DNA of 64,000 bases. Origin: AG25 sp035517615. Its GTDB lineage: Bacteria > Gemmatimonadota > Gemmatimonadetes > Gemmatimonadales > GWC2-71-9. The notes beneath the pieces are model-generated. The model was not told where the DNA came from and searched no databases. It saw only the letters and a list, made by a program, of their open reading frames with translations. A program made the translations under genes and the position numbers. Shown here in pieces: positions 50,320 to 59,011 of this stretch; the first letter of the stretch is position 1, and every line of letters starts with the position of its first letter. Location: NCBI GenBank assembly GCA_035517615.1, contig DATIYM010000020.1:1-64000 (forward strand). The letters run 5' to 3'.

Positions 50320-50534
50320 TCTGCGAGCGCTCCCAAGAAATCACCGTTTTATGCCAGTCGAACGCCGAATTGTGCACTAGATGCAGCAAAATGTCAATTG
50401 AGTGCCAAAGATGCGACAAAAAATGGTCTTTTTGAGACGTATAACTTGTAGAATGTGCTCGAAATACATATCATTCAGTCTGCACCACTAGCCCCCATCG
50501 CTCGCCACGGTCACGAGGGAGGCATCCCGGTCCG

Positions 50535-52019
50535 ATGTTCTCGTTGATGTTGCCCGACGCCCCGGCGGCTGCCGCAGTCGCCGCGGTCGATCCCGTGTCG
50601 CATGTCATCCTCATGCTCGCGGTGGTGCTCATCGCCGCGAAGCTCGGCGGAGAAATCGCGGAGCGGCTCGGCCAACCGGCTGTGCTCGGCGAATTGGTCG
50701 CAGGCATTCTGCTCGGCAACCTCGATCTCGTCGGGCTCCGCTGGGTGCAGACGATTCCCGGCGATCCCACTATCGATGTGTTGGGCAAGCTCGGCGCGGT
50801 GCTACTGCTCTTCGAGGTAGGACTCGAATCCACCGTCGCCGACATCATGAAGGTGGGGGGGCGTGCGTTTGTCGTTGCGGTTCTCGGCGTCGTGACGCCG
50901 TGGCTGCTCGGATGGGGTGTGGGCGCGCTCGTGCTCCCCGATGCCTCGCCCTACGTACATGCCTTCCTCGGGGCGACGCTCACCGCAACCAGTGTCGGCA
51001 TCACGGCTCGGGTGCTCCTGGACCTCGGGCGGAGCCAATCTTCGGAAGCGCGCGTGATCCTCGGCGCCGCCGTCATCGACGACGTGCTGGGGCTGTTGAT
51101 TCTCGCGGTGATCACGAGCGTGATTGCGACGGCGAATGCCGGCGCCGGCGTATCCTACGGCGGGTTGGTCGCCATCTTCGGAAAGGCGACCGCGTTTCTG
51201 GTGGGCGCACTCGTGATCGGGCGTGCCGTGTCACCGAAATTGTTCGGTGTGGCCGGACGCATGCGCGGCCAGGGGCAGGGCGTGTTGCTCGTGACCGCGC
51301 TCGTGTTGTGTTTTCTGCTCGCCTATACCGCCTCGATCGTCGGCCTGGCGCCCATCGTGGGAGCCTATGCGGCGGGGCTCATCCTCGAGGAAGCGCACTA
51401 CGTCGACCTCGTGGCGCGCAGCGGGCGCTCGTTGCAGGAGCTCGTGCGGCCGATCGCGACCTTTCTGGTCCCGATCTTTTTCGTAATCATGGGCACCCGC
51501 GTGCGGCTCGAGACGTTCGCGCACCCCGACATCCTCGGCCTCGCGGCGCTGCTCACGCTAGCGGCGATCATCGGCAAGCAGGCGTGTGCGCTCGGTGGAC
51601 TTGGCGCGCCGCTGAACAAGCTGGCGATCGGTATCGGTATGATTCCACGAGGCGAGGTCGGGCTGATCTTCGCCAATCTGGGCCTCGCGCTCACCCTGCA
51701 CGGCACGCCCGTCGTCGATCCGGGGACCTATTCGGCGGTCGTGATCATGGTGGTCATGACGGCCCTTATCACTCCGCCGGCACTCAAGTGGGTGTTCGGG
51801 CCCGCGCCGGAGCCCGCGGCCGTGCCCACGGAACCGGCGTGGCTTGGACCTGTACCGCTGCTCGCGGGGGCAGCGGGGAGCGTTGCGGGTGCGCCGCACC
51901 GCTTCCGGTGGGACACGTATCGCGAGACACAACCCTGGCTGCACGCATCACGACCGGGGAAGCCTGCTGCCAGACCGCCCAGCGCATCGTCACGCCCTCC
52001 GAATGGGGGTAGATCATGA
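50535..52019 (+). CDS. CPA2-family cation:proton antiporter (second copy)
   Basis: A 494-residue antiporter closely similar to the one at 44004 (KLGGEIAERLGQPAVLGELV, ATLTATSVGITARV, GAAVIDDVLGLLIL), with an extra N-terminal Ala-rich lead and a hydrophilic Pro-rich C-terminal tail of about 75 residues that the first copy lacks. The ATG of glnA overlaps its stop (ATGA), linking cation exchange to nitrogen assimilation in one transcript. Confidence 0.88.
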   Translation: MFSLMLPDAPAAAAVAAVDPVSHVILMLAVVLIAAKLGGEIAERLGQPAVLGELVAGILLGNLDLVGLRWVQTIPGDPTIDVLGKLGAVLLLFEVGLESTVADIMKVGGRAFVVAVLGVVTPWLLGWGVGALVLPDASPYVHAFLGATLTATSVGITARVLLDLGRSQSSEARVILGAAVIDDVLGLLILAVITSVIATANAGAGVSYGGLVAIFGKATAFLVGALVIGRAVSPKLFGVAGRMRGQGQGVLLVTALVLCFLLAYTASIVGLAPIVGAYAAGLILEEAHYVDLVARSGRSLQELVRPIATFLVPIFFVIMGTRVRLETFAHPDILGLAALLTLAAIIGKQACALGGLGAPLNKLAIGIGMIPRGEVGLIFANLGLALTLHGTPVVDPGTYSAVVIMVVMTALITPPALKWVFGPAPEPAAVPTEPAWLGPVPLLAGAAGSVAGAPHRFRWDTYRETQPWLHASRPGKPAARPPSASSRPPNGGRS

Positions 52020-53368
52020 CCGCGACAATCGAAAAGACCGGCGGCGCCACGAAGGCCGACATTCTGAGCCTTTGCCGCGAGCAGGATGTGTCCTTTCTGC
52101 GCCTGCAGTTCACCGACATCCTCGGCGTGAACAAGAACGTGGAGGTGCCGGAGAGCCAGTTCGACAAGGCACTCTCGGGCGACGTGCGGTTCGACGGCTC
52201 CGCGATCGAAGGGTTCGTCCGGATCGAGGAATCCGACATGGTGCTCAAGCCGGACCTCGACACGTTCCGGATTCTGCCGCCGGGCCAGGAAGGAGGGCTG
52301 ATCGGGCGCCTGCTCTGCGACATCTACCATCCCGACGGCTCGCCGTTCGCGGGATGCCCGCGCCAGACGCTCAAGCGACAGATCGCGCGGGCGGAGCACC
52401 TGGGATACGAGGTGATGCTCGGCGTCGAAGCGGAGTTCTACATCTTCCAGCTGGACGCCGATGGCAAACCCACGACGAAGACGCACGACAGCGGCGGGTA
52501 CTTCGATCTGGCGCCGATCGACCGGGCAGACGACATCCGCCGGCTGATCGTGCGCGATCTCGTCTCGCTCGGATTCGACGTGGAGGGCGGCCATCACGAG
52601 GTGGCGCCCGGACAGCACGAAATCGATTTCCGCTACGCGAGCGCCCTCGAGACCGCCGACAATCTCGCCACGTTCCGTTTCGTCGTACGCAACGTGGCAT
52701 ACCGGCACGGCTACCTCGCCACGTTCATGCCGCAGCCGATCTTCGGGCAGGCAGGATCCGGCATGCACACGAGCCACTCGCTCTTCAAGGGCGAGACGAA
52801 CGTGTTCTACGACGCGAAGGCCCAGTGGGCGCTTTCGCCCGTGGCGTTGCACTACATCGGCGGCCTGCTCAAGCACGCGAAAGGATTCTGCGCGGTCACG
52901 AATCCGCTGGTGAACAGCTACAAGCGGCTGGTGCCCGGGTACGAAGCGCCCGTGCACGTCGCCTGGTCGATGCGGAACCGCTCACCGCTCATTCGCATCC
53001 CGGAGCGACGCGAGATCGGGACGCGCTGCGAGGTCCGCATGCCCGATCCCTCGGCCGATCCGTACCTGTCGCTTGCCGTGCAGATCGCCGCCGGACTGGA
53101 CGGCGTGGAGCACAAGACGCCACCGCCCGATCCGGTCAACAAGAACATCTTTGAAATGAGCCACCGGGAGCGGCGGCACTTCCGCATCGACGACTTGCCG
53201 CGCGACCTCCACGAGGCGCTCGAGTACCTCGAACGCGACGAGGTGATCCGCAGCGCGCTTGGCGAGCACATCTACGAGCGGTTCCTGGAGGCGAAGCAGC
53301 GGGAGTGGCAGGAATACATCGGGCGCGTGAGCGAATGGGAACTCGAGCGCTACCTCGGCCTCTATTGA
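52016..53368 (+). CDS. glnA: Glutamine synthetase, type I-alpha
   Basis: A 450-residue enzyme making glutamine from glutamate, ammonia and ATP. Signatures are FDGSAIEGFVRIEESDM, EAEFYIFQLD, GGHHEVAPGQHEI, GSGMHTSHSLF, NPLVNSYKRLVPGYEAPVH and NRSPLIRIP. The length and sequence are those of the alpha subtype. At the position of the adenylylated Tyr in beta-type enzymes the sequence is NKNIFEMSHRE, with Phe, so adenylylation control is not expected; feedback control is more likely. It is coupled to the antiporter gene. Confidence 0.95.
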   Translation: MTATIEKTGGATKADILSLCREQDVSFLRLQFTDILGVNKNVEVPESQFDKALSGDVRFDGSAIEGFVRIEESDMVLKPDLDTFRILPPGQEGGLIGRLLCDIYHPDGSPFAGCPRQTLKRQIARAEHLGYEVMLGVEAEFYIFQLDADGKPTTKTHDSGGYFDLAPIDRADDIRRLIVRDLVSLGFDVEGGHHEVAPGQHEIDFRYASALETADNLATFRFVVRNVAYRHGYLATFMPQPIFGQAGSGMHTSHSLFKGETNVFYDAKAQWALSPVALHYIGGLLKHAKGFCAVTNPLVNSYKRLVPGYEAPVHVAWSMRNRSPLIRIPERREIGTRCEVRMPDPSADPYLSLAVQIAAGLDGVEHKTPPPDPVNKNIFEMSHRERRHFRIDDLPRDLHEALEYLERDEVIRSALGEHIYERFLEAKQREWQEYIGRVSEWELERYLGLY

Positions 53369-53376
53369 GCGCGGAA

Positions 53377-53817
53377 ATGGACGTTCTGCACGAATTCCAG
53401 CGCCTGTTGCGAGTGCTCGGCTCGCAACTCAGGTACGGTACCCTGTCCCGTGCTCCCCTGCGCTTGGTTCGGCTCGCCTTCGAAGAGGAAACGGTCCGAT
53501 GCGATTGGCTGTTGCGCCCGCCCGATGTCCTCGACCACGGACTCAATCCAGAGTGGCGGGACCGCCGCGTCGCAATCGAGGCGCTGCACGACGCGCTCAC
53601 CATGCGTGAACTGGTCTTTACCACCCTACCGCAGGCGCGCTTTGGCGAGCTTCGGGCTTTCTCCGAGTCGAGCGGCGCGGCCCGGATTCTCATGATCGCC
53701 GGGAACGTCTCGCGCGAAGCCGAGCCGGGACATCGGACCCCCTCGATGGTCATGCGGGCTCTGTCCTGTGGCTTCCGTTTTCGTCTCAGCAACGGCTTCC
53801 TAGAGCCCCTCGAGTAG
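53377..53817 (+). CDS. Conserved hypothetical protein next to glnA
   Basis: A 146-residue soluble protein with mixed helix and strand: MDVLHEFQRLLRVLGSQLRY, FEEETVRCDWLLRPPDVLDH, then FTTLPQARFGELRAFSESSG. No signal peptide, membrane segment or known motif. It lies 8 bases after glnA, so it is likely co-transcribed; function unknown. Confidence 0.55.
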   Translation: MDVLHEFQRLLRVLGSQLRYGTLSRAPLRLVRLAFEEETVRCDWLLRPPDVLDHGLNPEWRDRRVAIEALHDALTMRELVFTTLPQARFGELRAFSESSGAARILMIAGNVSREAEPGHRTPSMVMRALSCGFRFRLSNGFLEPLE

Positions 53818-53880
53818 TAGCCGACCGCTCGACGGCACCGCCTCGCCTTGGCATATTGACGCCTGGGAGGACGTGCCTCG

Positions 53881-54750
53881 ATGACGGTCTATCTGAACGG
53901 TGAATATCTAGATCGTTCCCGCGCACTGATTTCCGTGGACGATCGTGGCTTTTTGTTCGGTGACGGGGTCTATGAGGTCACACGGGCATGCAACGGGCGC
54001 CTGTTCGAGTGGGAACGGCACGTTCGCAGGTTGCGGCACAGCCTTGCCGGGCTCAGTCTCACGTTGCCGCCCGAGATCGATGGTGCGGCCTTGAACGCAA
54101 TTTCCGAGCGATTGTTGCGCGAGAACGGTCTGGAATCGGGACATGCGACGGTCTACCTGCAGATCACGCGCGGTGTCGCGGTCCGCAAGCACCAGTTTCC
54201 CGCACCCGGCACTACTCCGACCATATTCCTGAGCGCGGCGAGACTGACCGTGCCGGACGACGTGCGCGCGGCGGGCGCGCGCACGGTCACGACGCCCGAC
54301 TTGCGCTGGTCGCGTTGTGATCTCAAGACGGTGAATCTCCTTCCCAACGTGCTCGCCAAGCAGCAGGCCGTGGCCGCGGGAGCCTTCGAAGCCATCATGG
54401 TGCGCGACGGGATCGTCACCGAAGGCGCCAGCTCGAACGTGTTCGCGGTCATCGGTGGGGAGGTGCGTACCCATCCTCTGACCCCTCGCATTCTCGGCGG
54501 CATCACCCGCGAAGTGGTACTCGAGCTGGCGCCCGAGCTCGGGCTCAGAGTGGTAGAGCAGCCGGTCGCCGCGACGGACTTCGTGCGCGCCAGCGAAGTC
54601 TTCATCACCGCGACGACCGCCGACGTCATGCCGGTGGTGCAGATCGACGGCCGAGCCGTCGGCGACGGGCGGCCCGGGCGGATTACCCAGCAGCTTGCCG
54701 CGGCGTTTCGCGAACGGCTCGAGCGAGTCACCGCCGATGCGGCGGTGTAG
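53881..54750 (+). CDS. dat: Class IV aminotransferase, probably D-amino acid aminotransferase
   Basis: A 289-residue fold-type IV PLP enzyme. DDRGFLFGDGVYEVTRACNG near residue 20-40 is the usual opening, the PLP Lys is in SRCDLKTVNLLPNVLAKQQA near 148, and MVRDGIVTEGASSNVFAVIG near 180 binds the cofactor phosphate. This set fits D-alanine aminotransferases better than branched-chain enzymes, but substrate is inferred. GGGAGGACGTGCCTCG before the ATG is the ribosome binding site. Confidence 0.85.
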   Translation: MTVYLNGEYLDRSRALISVDDRGFLFGDGVYEVTRACNGRLFEWERHVRRLRHSLAGLSLTLPPEIDGAALNAISERLLRENGLESGHATVYLQITRGVAVRKHQFPAPGTTPTIFLSAARLTVPDDVRAAGARTVTTPDLRWSRCDLKTVNLLPNVLAKQQAVAAGAFEAIMVRDGIVTEGASSNVFAVIGGEVRTHPLTPRILGGITREVVLELAPELGLRVVEQPVAATDFVRASEVFITATTADVMPVVQIDGRAVGDGRPGRITQQLAAAFRERLERVTADAAV

Positions 54751-54759
54751 GGAAGCCTC

Positions 54760-56007
54760 ATGCCGCTGAGTGGCCTCCTGGCGCTCCTCTATTCGCTCGC
54801 GGGTTCCGGGGCGCCGAGCATGCCGCACAACGGCGCTCTCGCCCCGCACCATGACGCGGTGTTTCCTGTCGGCACCGGTCTGGCGATCCGGTTCGTGCAT
54901 TCGCTCAAGAGCGGTGCGGATTCGGTCGGCACGGTATTCCTGGCACAGACGCTCGAGCCGCTCGCCAGGGATCACTGTGTGCTCGTCGAACCGTATCAGC
55001 GTGTGGCGGGGCGGGTCGTGGTCTCTCACCACGGCCACATGTTCGGCGGGAGTGGCGCCCTCGGTCTGCGGTTCGATTCCCTCGAGGTGGGGCGCGATCG
55101 CTGGATCTCGATTGACGGCGTGCTCGACACGCTGGAGTACACCCCGAATCGCTACGTCAAGGACAGCGGCGTGGTCTACGGTGGACGCGCGTCGCTCACC
55201 CGGCGAGCCGTCCCCGCGGGGCTCCTCACCGTGGCCGACGTCGCCGCGCTGCCCACCGTGCTGGTCAGCGGTTACTGGCTTGCACGGCGTGGGCCGGCGG
55301 CAGAGATCGTGGCCGGCGAGGTCGGCAGGATTCGCCTGACCGAGCCGCTCCAGGTCGGCGCGGCGCATTGTGGTCTCGGCGCCAGCGACACGAGCGGCAT
55401 CGCCGGATTACCGGAATTCACACCATGGAGCGAGCCGCGTAACGGCCGCGGGGCCGGCGATCAAATGAACGTGGTCCTGCTTGGAGATGGACGTGACATC
55501 GACAACGCGTTCCGTCGGGCCGGATGGGTGGGGCCCCAGAAGGGGTCGTTCGGCTCGGTGACACATGAGATCGTGGCCGGGATCACGAACCATCCCGCGG
55601 TCGGCGCTCCGATCAGCACGCAATATTTCCAGGGACGACGGCAGGATCTCGCCTACCAGCTGGACGGCCTCACCGCGAAGTCCCGCCATCACATCCGGCT
55701 GTGGTCCCTCGACGACGCGCGCACCATATGGGTCGCCACGGCCAACGAAGATGCCGGGTTCTCCGTCAATCCGTTCAAGGGACGATTCACTCACCACATT
55801 CGTCCCGCGATCGATAACGAACGCGAGCGCGTCATCAAAGAGCTCGAGGTCACGGGCTGCGCCACGCTCGTCGACCGCGTCGTGGTTCCCGGGGCCGTGC
55901 TCGAGGGGAAGAACGCCAGCGGTCAGCGATTCGTCACCGATGGTCGCACCGCCGTACTCGCCGTCCATCGCTGCGAGGCGGCAAACAACGTAGCGGCGCG
56001 ACGATGA
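54760..56007 (+). CDS. LssY C-terminal domain protein, exported
   Basis: A 415-residue protein with a weak N-terminal signal (LSGLLALLYSLAGSGAP). The C-terminal half matches the LssY_C domain: GDQMNVVLLGDGRDIDNAFRR and AGWV near 240-255, then TQYFQGRRQDLAYQL and RHHIRLWSL near 290-315, ending at WVATANEDAGF. The N-terminal half (beta-rich, about 30-190) has no name I can give. Function of LssY_C is unknown. It is 9 bases after dat and coupled by ATGA to the next gene. Confidence 0.7.
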   Translation: MPLSGLLALLYSLAGSGAPSMPHNGALAPHHDAVFPVGTGLAIRFVHSLKSGADSVGTVFLAQTLEPLARDHCVLVEPYQRVAGRVVVSHHGHMFGGSGALGLRFDSLEVGRDRWISIDGVLDTLEYTPNRYVKDSGVVYGGRASLTRRAVPAGLLTVADVAALPTVLVSGYWLARRGPAAEIVAGEVGRIRLTEPLQVGAAHCGLGASDTSGIAGLPEFTPWSEPRNGRGAGDQMNVVLLGDGRDIDNAFRRAGWVGPQKGSFGSVTHEIVAGITNHPAVGAPISTQYFQGRRQDLAYQLDGLTAKSRHHIRLWSLDDARTIWVATANEDAGFSVNPFKGRFTHHIRPAIDNERERVIKELEVTGCATLVDRVVVPGAVLEGKNASGQRFVTDGRTAVLAVHRCEAANNVAARR

Positions 56008-56237
56008 TCAGTATGCCGGATGACGACGAGTCTGCCCTGGGGGATGGGACGGCGGACTCCGAGGCGACCGTGTCATGCCCCTACTGCGGCGCGTCGAATG
56101 ACATCGCGCTCGATGCGGGCGGCGGCGCCGATCAGGATTACGTGCAGGATTGCGAGATCTGCTGCCGCCCCTGGCGGCTGCGCGTGCTGTTTGGTCCGGA
56201 AGGGCACGCGCACGTGAGTGCGGAATTGCTGGACTAG
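56004..56237 (+). CDS. CPXCG-motif cysteine-rich zinc-ribbon protein
   Basis: A 77-residue protein of the CPXCG family: VSCPYCGASNDI, then QDYVQDCEICCRPWRLRVLF. The two Cys pairs probably bind one zinc. Function unknown. The ATG overlaps the previous stop; an ATG at 56013 is the alternative start. Confidence 0.85.
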   Translation: MISMPDDDESALGDGTADSEATVSCPYCGASNDIALDAGGGADQDYVQDCEICCRPWRLRVLFGPEGHAHVSAELLD

Positions 56238-56240
56238 CGG

Positions 56241-56310
56241 GCGGTCATGAGCGGTAATTGGCGGTACTAGGCGGTACCACTCTAGCCCTGATTACCGCTC
56301 ACTACCGCTC
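56241..56310. terminator. Bidirectional hairpin built from GCGGTA repeats
   Basis: Between two convergent genes, a perfect 10-bp inverted repeat (GAGCGGTAAT at 56249-56258 with ATTACCGCTC at 56291-56300) flanks further copies of GGCGGTA on the left and a second TACCGCTC on the right. It can fold several ways and probably terminates both transcripts. Confidence 0.55.
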
Positions 56311-56322
56311 GTTCCCGCCCGG

Positions 56323-56934
56323 TCACGTTTGTGCCGTTTCGAATCGCTTCTGCACCTCCGGCCAGTTTACCACATTCCACCAGGCAGTCACGTAGTCGGG
56401 CCGGCGATTCTGGTATTTCAGATAGTATGCGTGCTCCCACACATCGAGCCCGAGGATCGGGACCTTTCCGTCCATGAGCGGGCTGTCCTGATTGGCGGTG
56501 CTCGAGACTTCGAGCTTCCCACTCGCAAGGGTAAGCCATGCCCAGCCGCTGCCGAACCGGGTGGTCGCGGCAGCAGCCAACGCTTCCTTGAACTTCGTGA
56601 AATCCCCGAACGTCTTCTTCAGCGCGTCCGCGAGTTTGCCCGATGGCTCTCCACCCGCGCGGGGCGCCATGATGGTCCAGAACAAGGAGTGATTGTGATG
56701 CCCACCTCCGTTGTTCCTGACCGCCGTGCGAACGTCCTCGGGCACGCTGTTGATCTGGCGGAGCAGGTCCTCGAGCGACTTCTTCTGCAGCTCGGGATGC
56801 TTGTCCAGCGCGGCGTTCAGGTTATTGACGTACGCCGCGTGATGCTTGTCGTGATGGATCTGCATGGTCTGCGCATCGATGGTCGGCTCCAGCGCGGCAA
56901 AGTCGTACGGCAGCGGCGGCAGCGTATGCGCCAT
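56323..56934 (-). CDS. sod: Superoxide dismutase, Mn/Fe family
   Basis: A 203-residue enzyme that converts superoxide to oxygen and peroxide. The metal ligands are visible: His in TMQIHHDKHHAAYV (near 26), His in GGGHHNHSLFW (near 81), Asp and His in LGLDVWEHAYY (near 165). GGGHHNH and DVWEHAYYLKYQNRRPDYV favour a manganese-type enzyme. The ATG at 56934 is preceded by AAGGAG. No signal peptide, so cytoplasmic. Confidence 0.95.
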   Translation of the reverse strand: MAHTLPPLPYDFAALEPTIDAQTMQIHHDKHHAAYVNNLNAALDKHPELQKKSLEDLLRQINSVPEDVRTAVRNNGGGHHNHSLFWTIMAPRAGGEPSGKLADALKKTFGDFTKFKEALAAAATTRFGSGWAWLTLASGKLEVSSTANQDSPLMDGKVPILGLDVWEHAYYLKYQNRRPDYVTAWWNVVNWPEVQKRFETAQT

Positions 56935-56984
56935 GCTATGCTCCTTCGCGGAATGAATGGTCGCGGAATATTCGAGAGTAAAGG

Positions 56985-58226
56985 ATGATGAACGATACCC
57001 GGGCGGCCCTGTTCGCGCTCGCCATGTGGGGGTGCACCGCAGACAGCGCACCACCGCTGCGCCTCGCCACGCGCCTCGCCCCGGGCGATCGTGCGATCGA
57101 AGCCGCGAGAATCGAGGTCTTCTCGAGCGAGCGGCCTGATCTCGTGATCGATCGGGTTCCGGCATCTCGGGCGTCCGAGCCCGGCATCGATTTGGTGCGG
57201 GTGGACGGCAATACGTTCGCGGCCGCGCGAGACCGGGTGCCCCTCCTGGACCTGGCGCCCTATCTCGCACGCGTCGATATCAATCTGAAGAGCTACGACT
57301 CTGCCGTGGCGGGGGCATTCGAGCGCGGGCGGGGCGTGTACGCGCTGCCGCGCGGCGCCTCCCCGCTGGTCCTGCTCTTCAATCCGGCGCTGTTCGACAG
57401 CGCAGGCATCGCGTATCCCTCCGCTGACTGGACCTGGGACGATTTCCTCGCCGCCGCTGCGATCCTCACGCGCGATTCCAACGGCGACGGCACGCTGGAT
57501 CAGTGGGGGACGTACTTCGACCCGCATCCCGCGATCTGGCTTGCCTGGATCTGGTCGGGCGGCGGCGACGTGTTCTGCGCACGTGATGTCCCGCGTGCGA
57601 CCGGATGCCTGGACTCCCGTACGACGCAGGCCGCGATCCGCTGGTACGCGGCGTGGCCCAACGAGCAGCGGATCGCTCGAGCGTGGACCGCGGGATCGGA
57701 GCAGGAAGCCTTCAGGATGTTCGCCGCCGGCCGGGTGGCCATGATCACCGTCGATCACACGGTGGTACCGATGCTGCGCGAGCTCGAGACACGCGAGGGA
57801 TTCCGGTTCGGCTTTGCCGAGCTGCCGCACCGTGACGGGTTCGCACCGCGCACCGTACTGCGCGTCGCGGCGTATGGAATTCCGGCCCCCACAAGGCGAC
57901 GCAAGCTCGCCGTTCAGCTCGCGGCCGCCCTCGTGGACTCCGCCGCGCAGGAAGCGACCGCGAGTCTGGGGTACGAGCTCCCGGTTGTTCCCCAGGTGCT
58001 CGGCGCGCTTGCGGCGAGGGCCGACAGCCTGGGATGTGAGGACGTTTTCATTGGGGCCTCGTCGCACGCCCGATTGCCCTGGGGCATCTCAGTCCAGAAG
58101 TGGCCGCTCGTGGACGCGCTGCTGGAACGCATGATGGTGCGGATTGCCTCGGAAGGCGGGGGCGCCGCCGAGGATGTGGTGCGGGAGACGGCTCGGGCCG
58201 TGGACCGGGTGCAGGCCGAGCGGTGA
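56985..58226 (+). CDS. Extracellular solute-binding lipoprotein, sugar ABC type
   Basis: A 413-residue lipoprotein (RAALFALAMWGCTA, lipobox Cys near 17). The fold is that of family 1 solute-binding proteins: YALPRGASPLVLLFNPALFD near 120, YPSADWTWDDFLAAAAILT near 145 and RMFAAGRVAMITVDHTVVP near 245 are the hinge and ligand-groove segments. No permease or ATPase gene follows; instead an unrelated membrane protein is coupled by GTGA. Ligand unknown. Confidence 0.85.
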   Translation: MMNDTRAALFALAMWGCTADSAPPLRLATRLAPGDRAIEAARIEVFSSERPDLVIDRVPASRASEPGIDLVRVDGNTFAAARDRVPLLDLAPYLARVDINLKSYDSAVAGAFERGRGVYALPRGASPLVLLFNPALFDSAGIAYPSADWTWDDFLAAAAILTRDSNGDGTLDQWGTYFDPHPAIWLAWIWSGGGDVFCARDVPRATGCLDSRTTQAAIRWYAAWPNEQRIARAWTAGSEQEAFRMFAAGRVAMITVDHTVVPMLRELETREGFRFGFAELPHRDGFAPRTVLRVAAYGIPAPTRRRKLAVQLAAALVDSAAQEATASLGYELPVVPQVLGALAARADSLGCEDVFIGASSHARLPWGISVQKWPLVDALLERMMVRIASEGGGAAEDVVRETARAVDRVQAER

Positions 58227-59011
58227 CGCGCGGCCGCACGATGATATTCGTCTCAGGGCTCGTCGGTGGCGTGCTCATGTCCGGGGTATCCCGGCTCATG
58301 TCGGTCGAGTGCGCGAAAGCGTTTGCGATGCGCAGCGCCCTCGTGATCTCGGACTATCTCACGGCCGTCGCACCTGCTCCGCCGGGATCAGCCTCGGGGC
58401 GCTCGGGCTACGACGTCGGCCAGCTGCTCGCGCACGCTCGCGCACTCGACCTCCTGCCTCCGTGGACGTCACGCCTCGAGGTGTACCATGGGACCGCGCC
58501 GCTCGTGCACTCGACAGCAACTCCGCTCAGCCCGGAGCAATTTGGGCGCATCCGCCGACTCGAGGTCGCGGAATGGCGTCCGGGCAGCCATGCGGCTCTC
58601 GTTCCGCTCACCGACCGCGATCACTGGGAGGTGCTTGGCGCGGTCGAGGTCGTGCCGCCGACCGCGGGGCCCGGGTGGTGGCTTGGCCTGATCGGTCCCG
58701 CGTTGCTGATTGTGCTCGCGTTCGCGGCGGGCCGTCCCCGCGGGGTGGTGCTCGGAGCTTACTGGACGGTGGTGCTCGCGCTGGCCGGAATCTCGGTCTG
58801 GCGGATGCACGCCATCGTGGGTGCGCTCGAGGCCAGCTGGACCGAGGCAATGCACGGGCTCGCGGAGGGTCATGCGCTCGCGGTCAGCGCGATTCCGGCG
58901 CTGCACCTCGAAACGACGGCGTGGACACTGGTGCTGATTTCGCTCGCGCTGCTCGGACCGGCCGCCGCTACGGGTGCCGTGGTGCTCGAGCCGTCTGACT
59001 CCGGAAGCTGA
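58223..59011 (+). CDS. Membrane protein with an extracytoplasmic domain
   Basis: A 262-residue protein. One N-terminal helix (about 7-25) leads to an extracytoplasmic region of about 120 residues (SDYLTAVAPAPPGSASG to VEVVPPTAGPGW), then three C-terminal helices. It resembles the sensor half of a signalling protein without an output domain, or a membrane partner of the solute-binding protein to which it is coupled. No family recognised. Its last 44 bases overlap the opposing glycosidase gene. Confidence 0.6.
   Translation: MTRGRTMIFVSGLVGGVLMSGVSRLMSVECAKAFAMRSALVISDYLTAVAPAPPGSASGRSGYDVGQLLAHARALDLLPPWTSRLEVYHGTAPLVHSTATPLSPEQFGRIRRLEVAEWRPGSHAALVPLTDRDHWEVLGAVEVVPPTAGPGWWLGLIGPALLIVLAFAAGRPRGVVLGAYWTVVLALAGISVWRMHAIVGALEASWTEAMHGLAEGHALAVSAIPALHLETTAWTLVLISLALLGPAAATGAVVLEPSDSGS

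Noticed and set aside
56817..58067. 416-codon open frame antisense to the solute-binding protein
   Set aside because: It reads through both the superoxide dismutase start region and the solute-binding gene in wrong frames.
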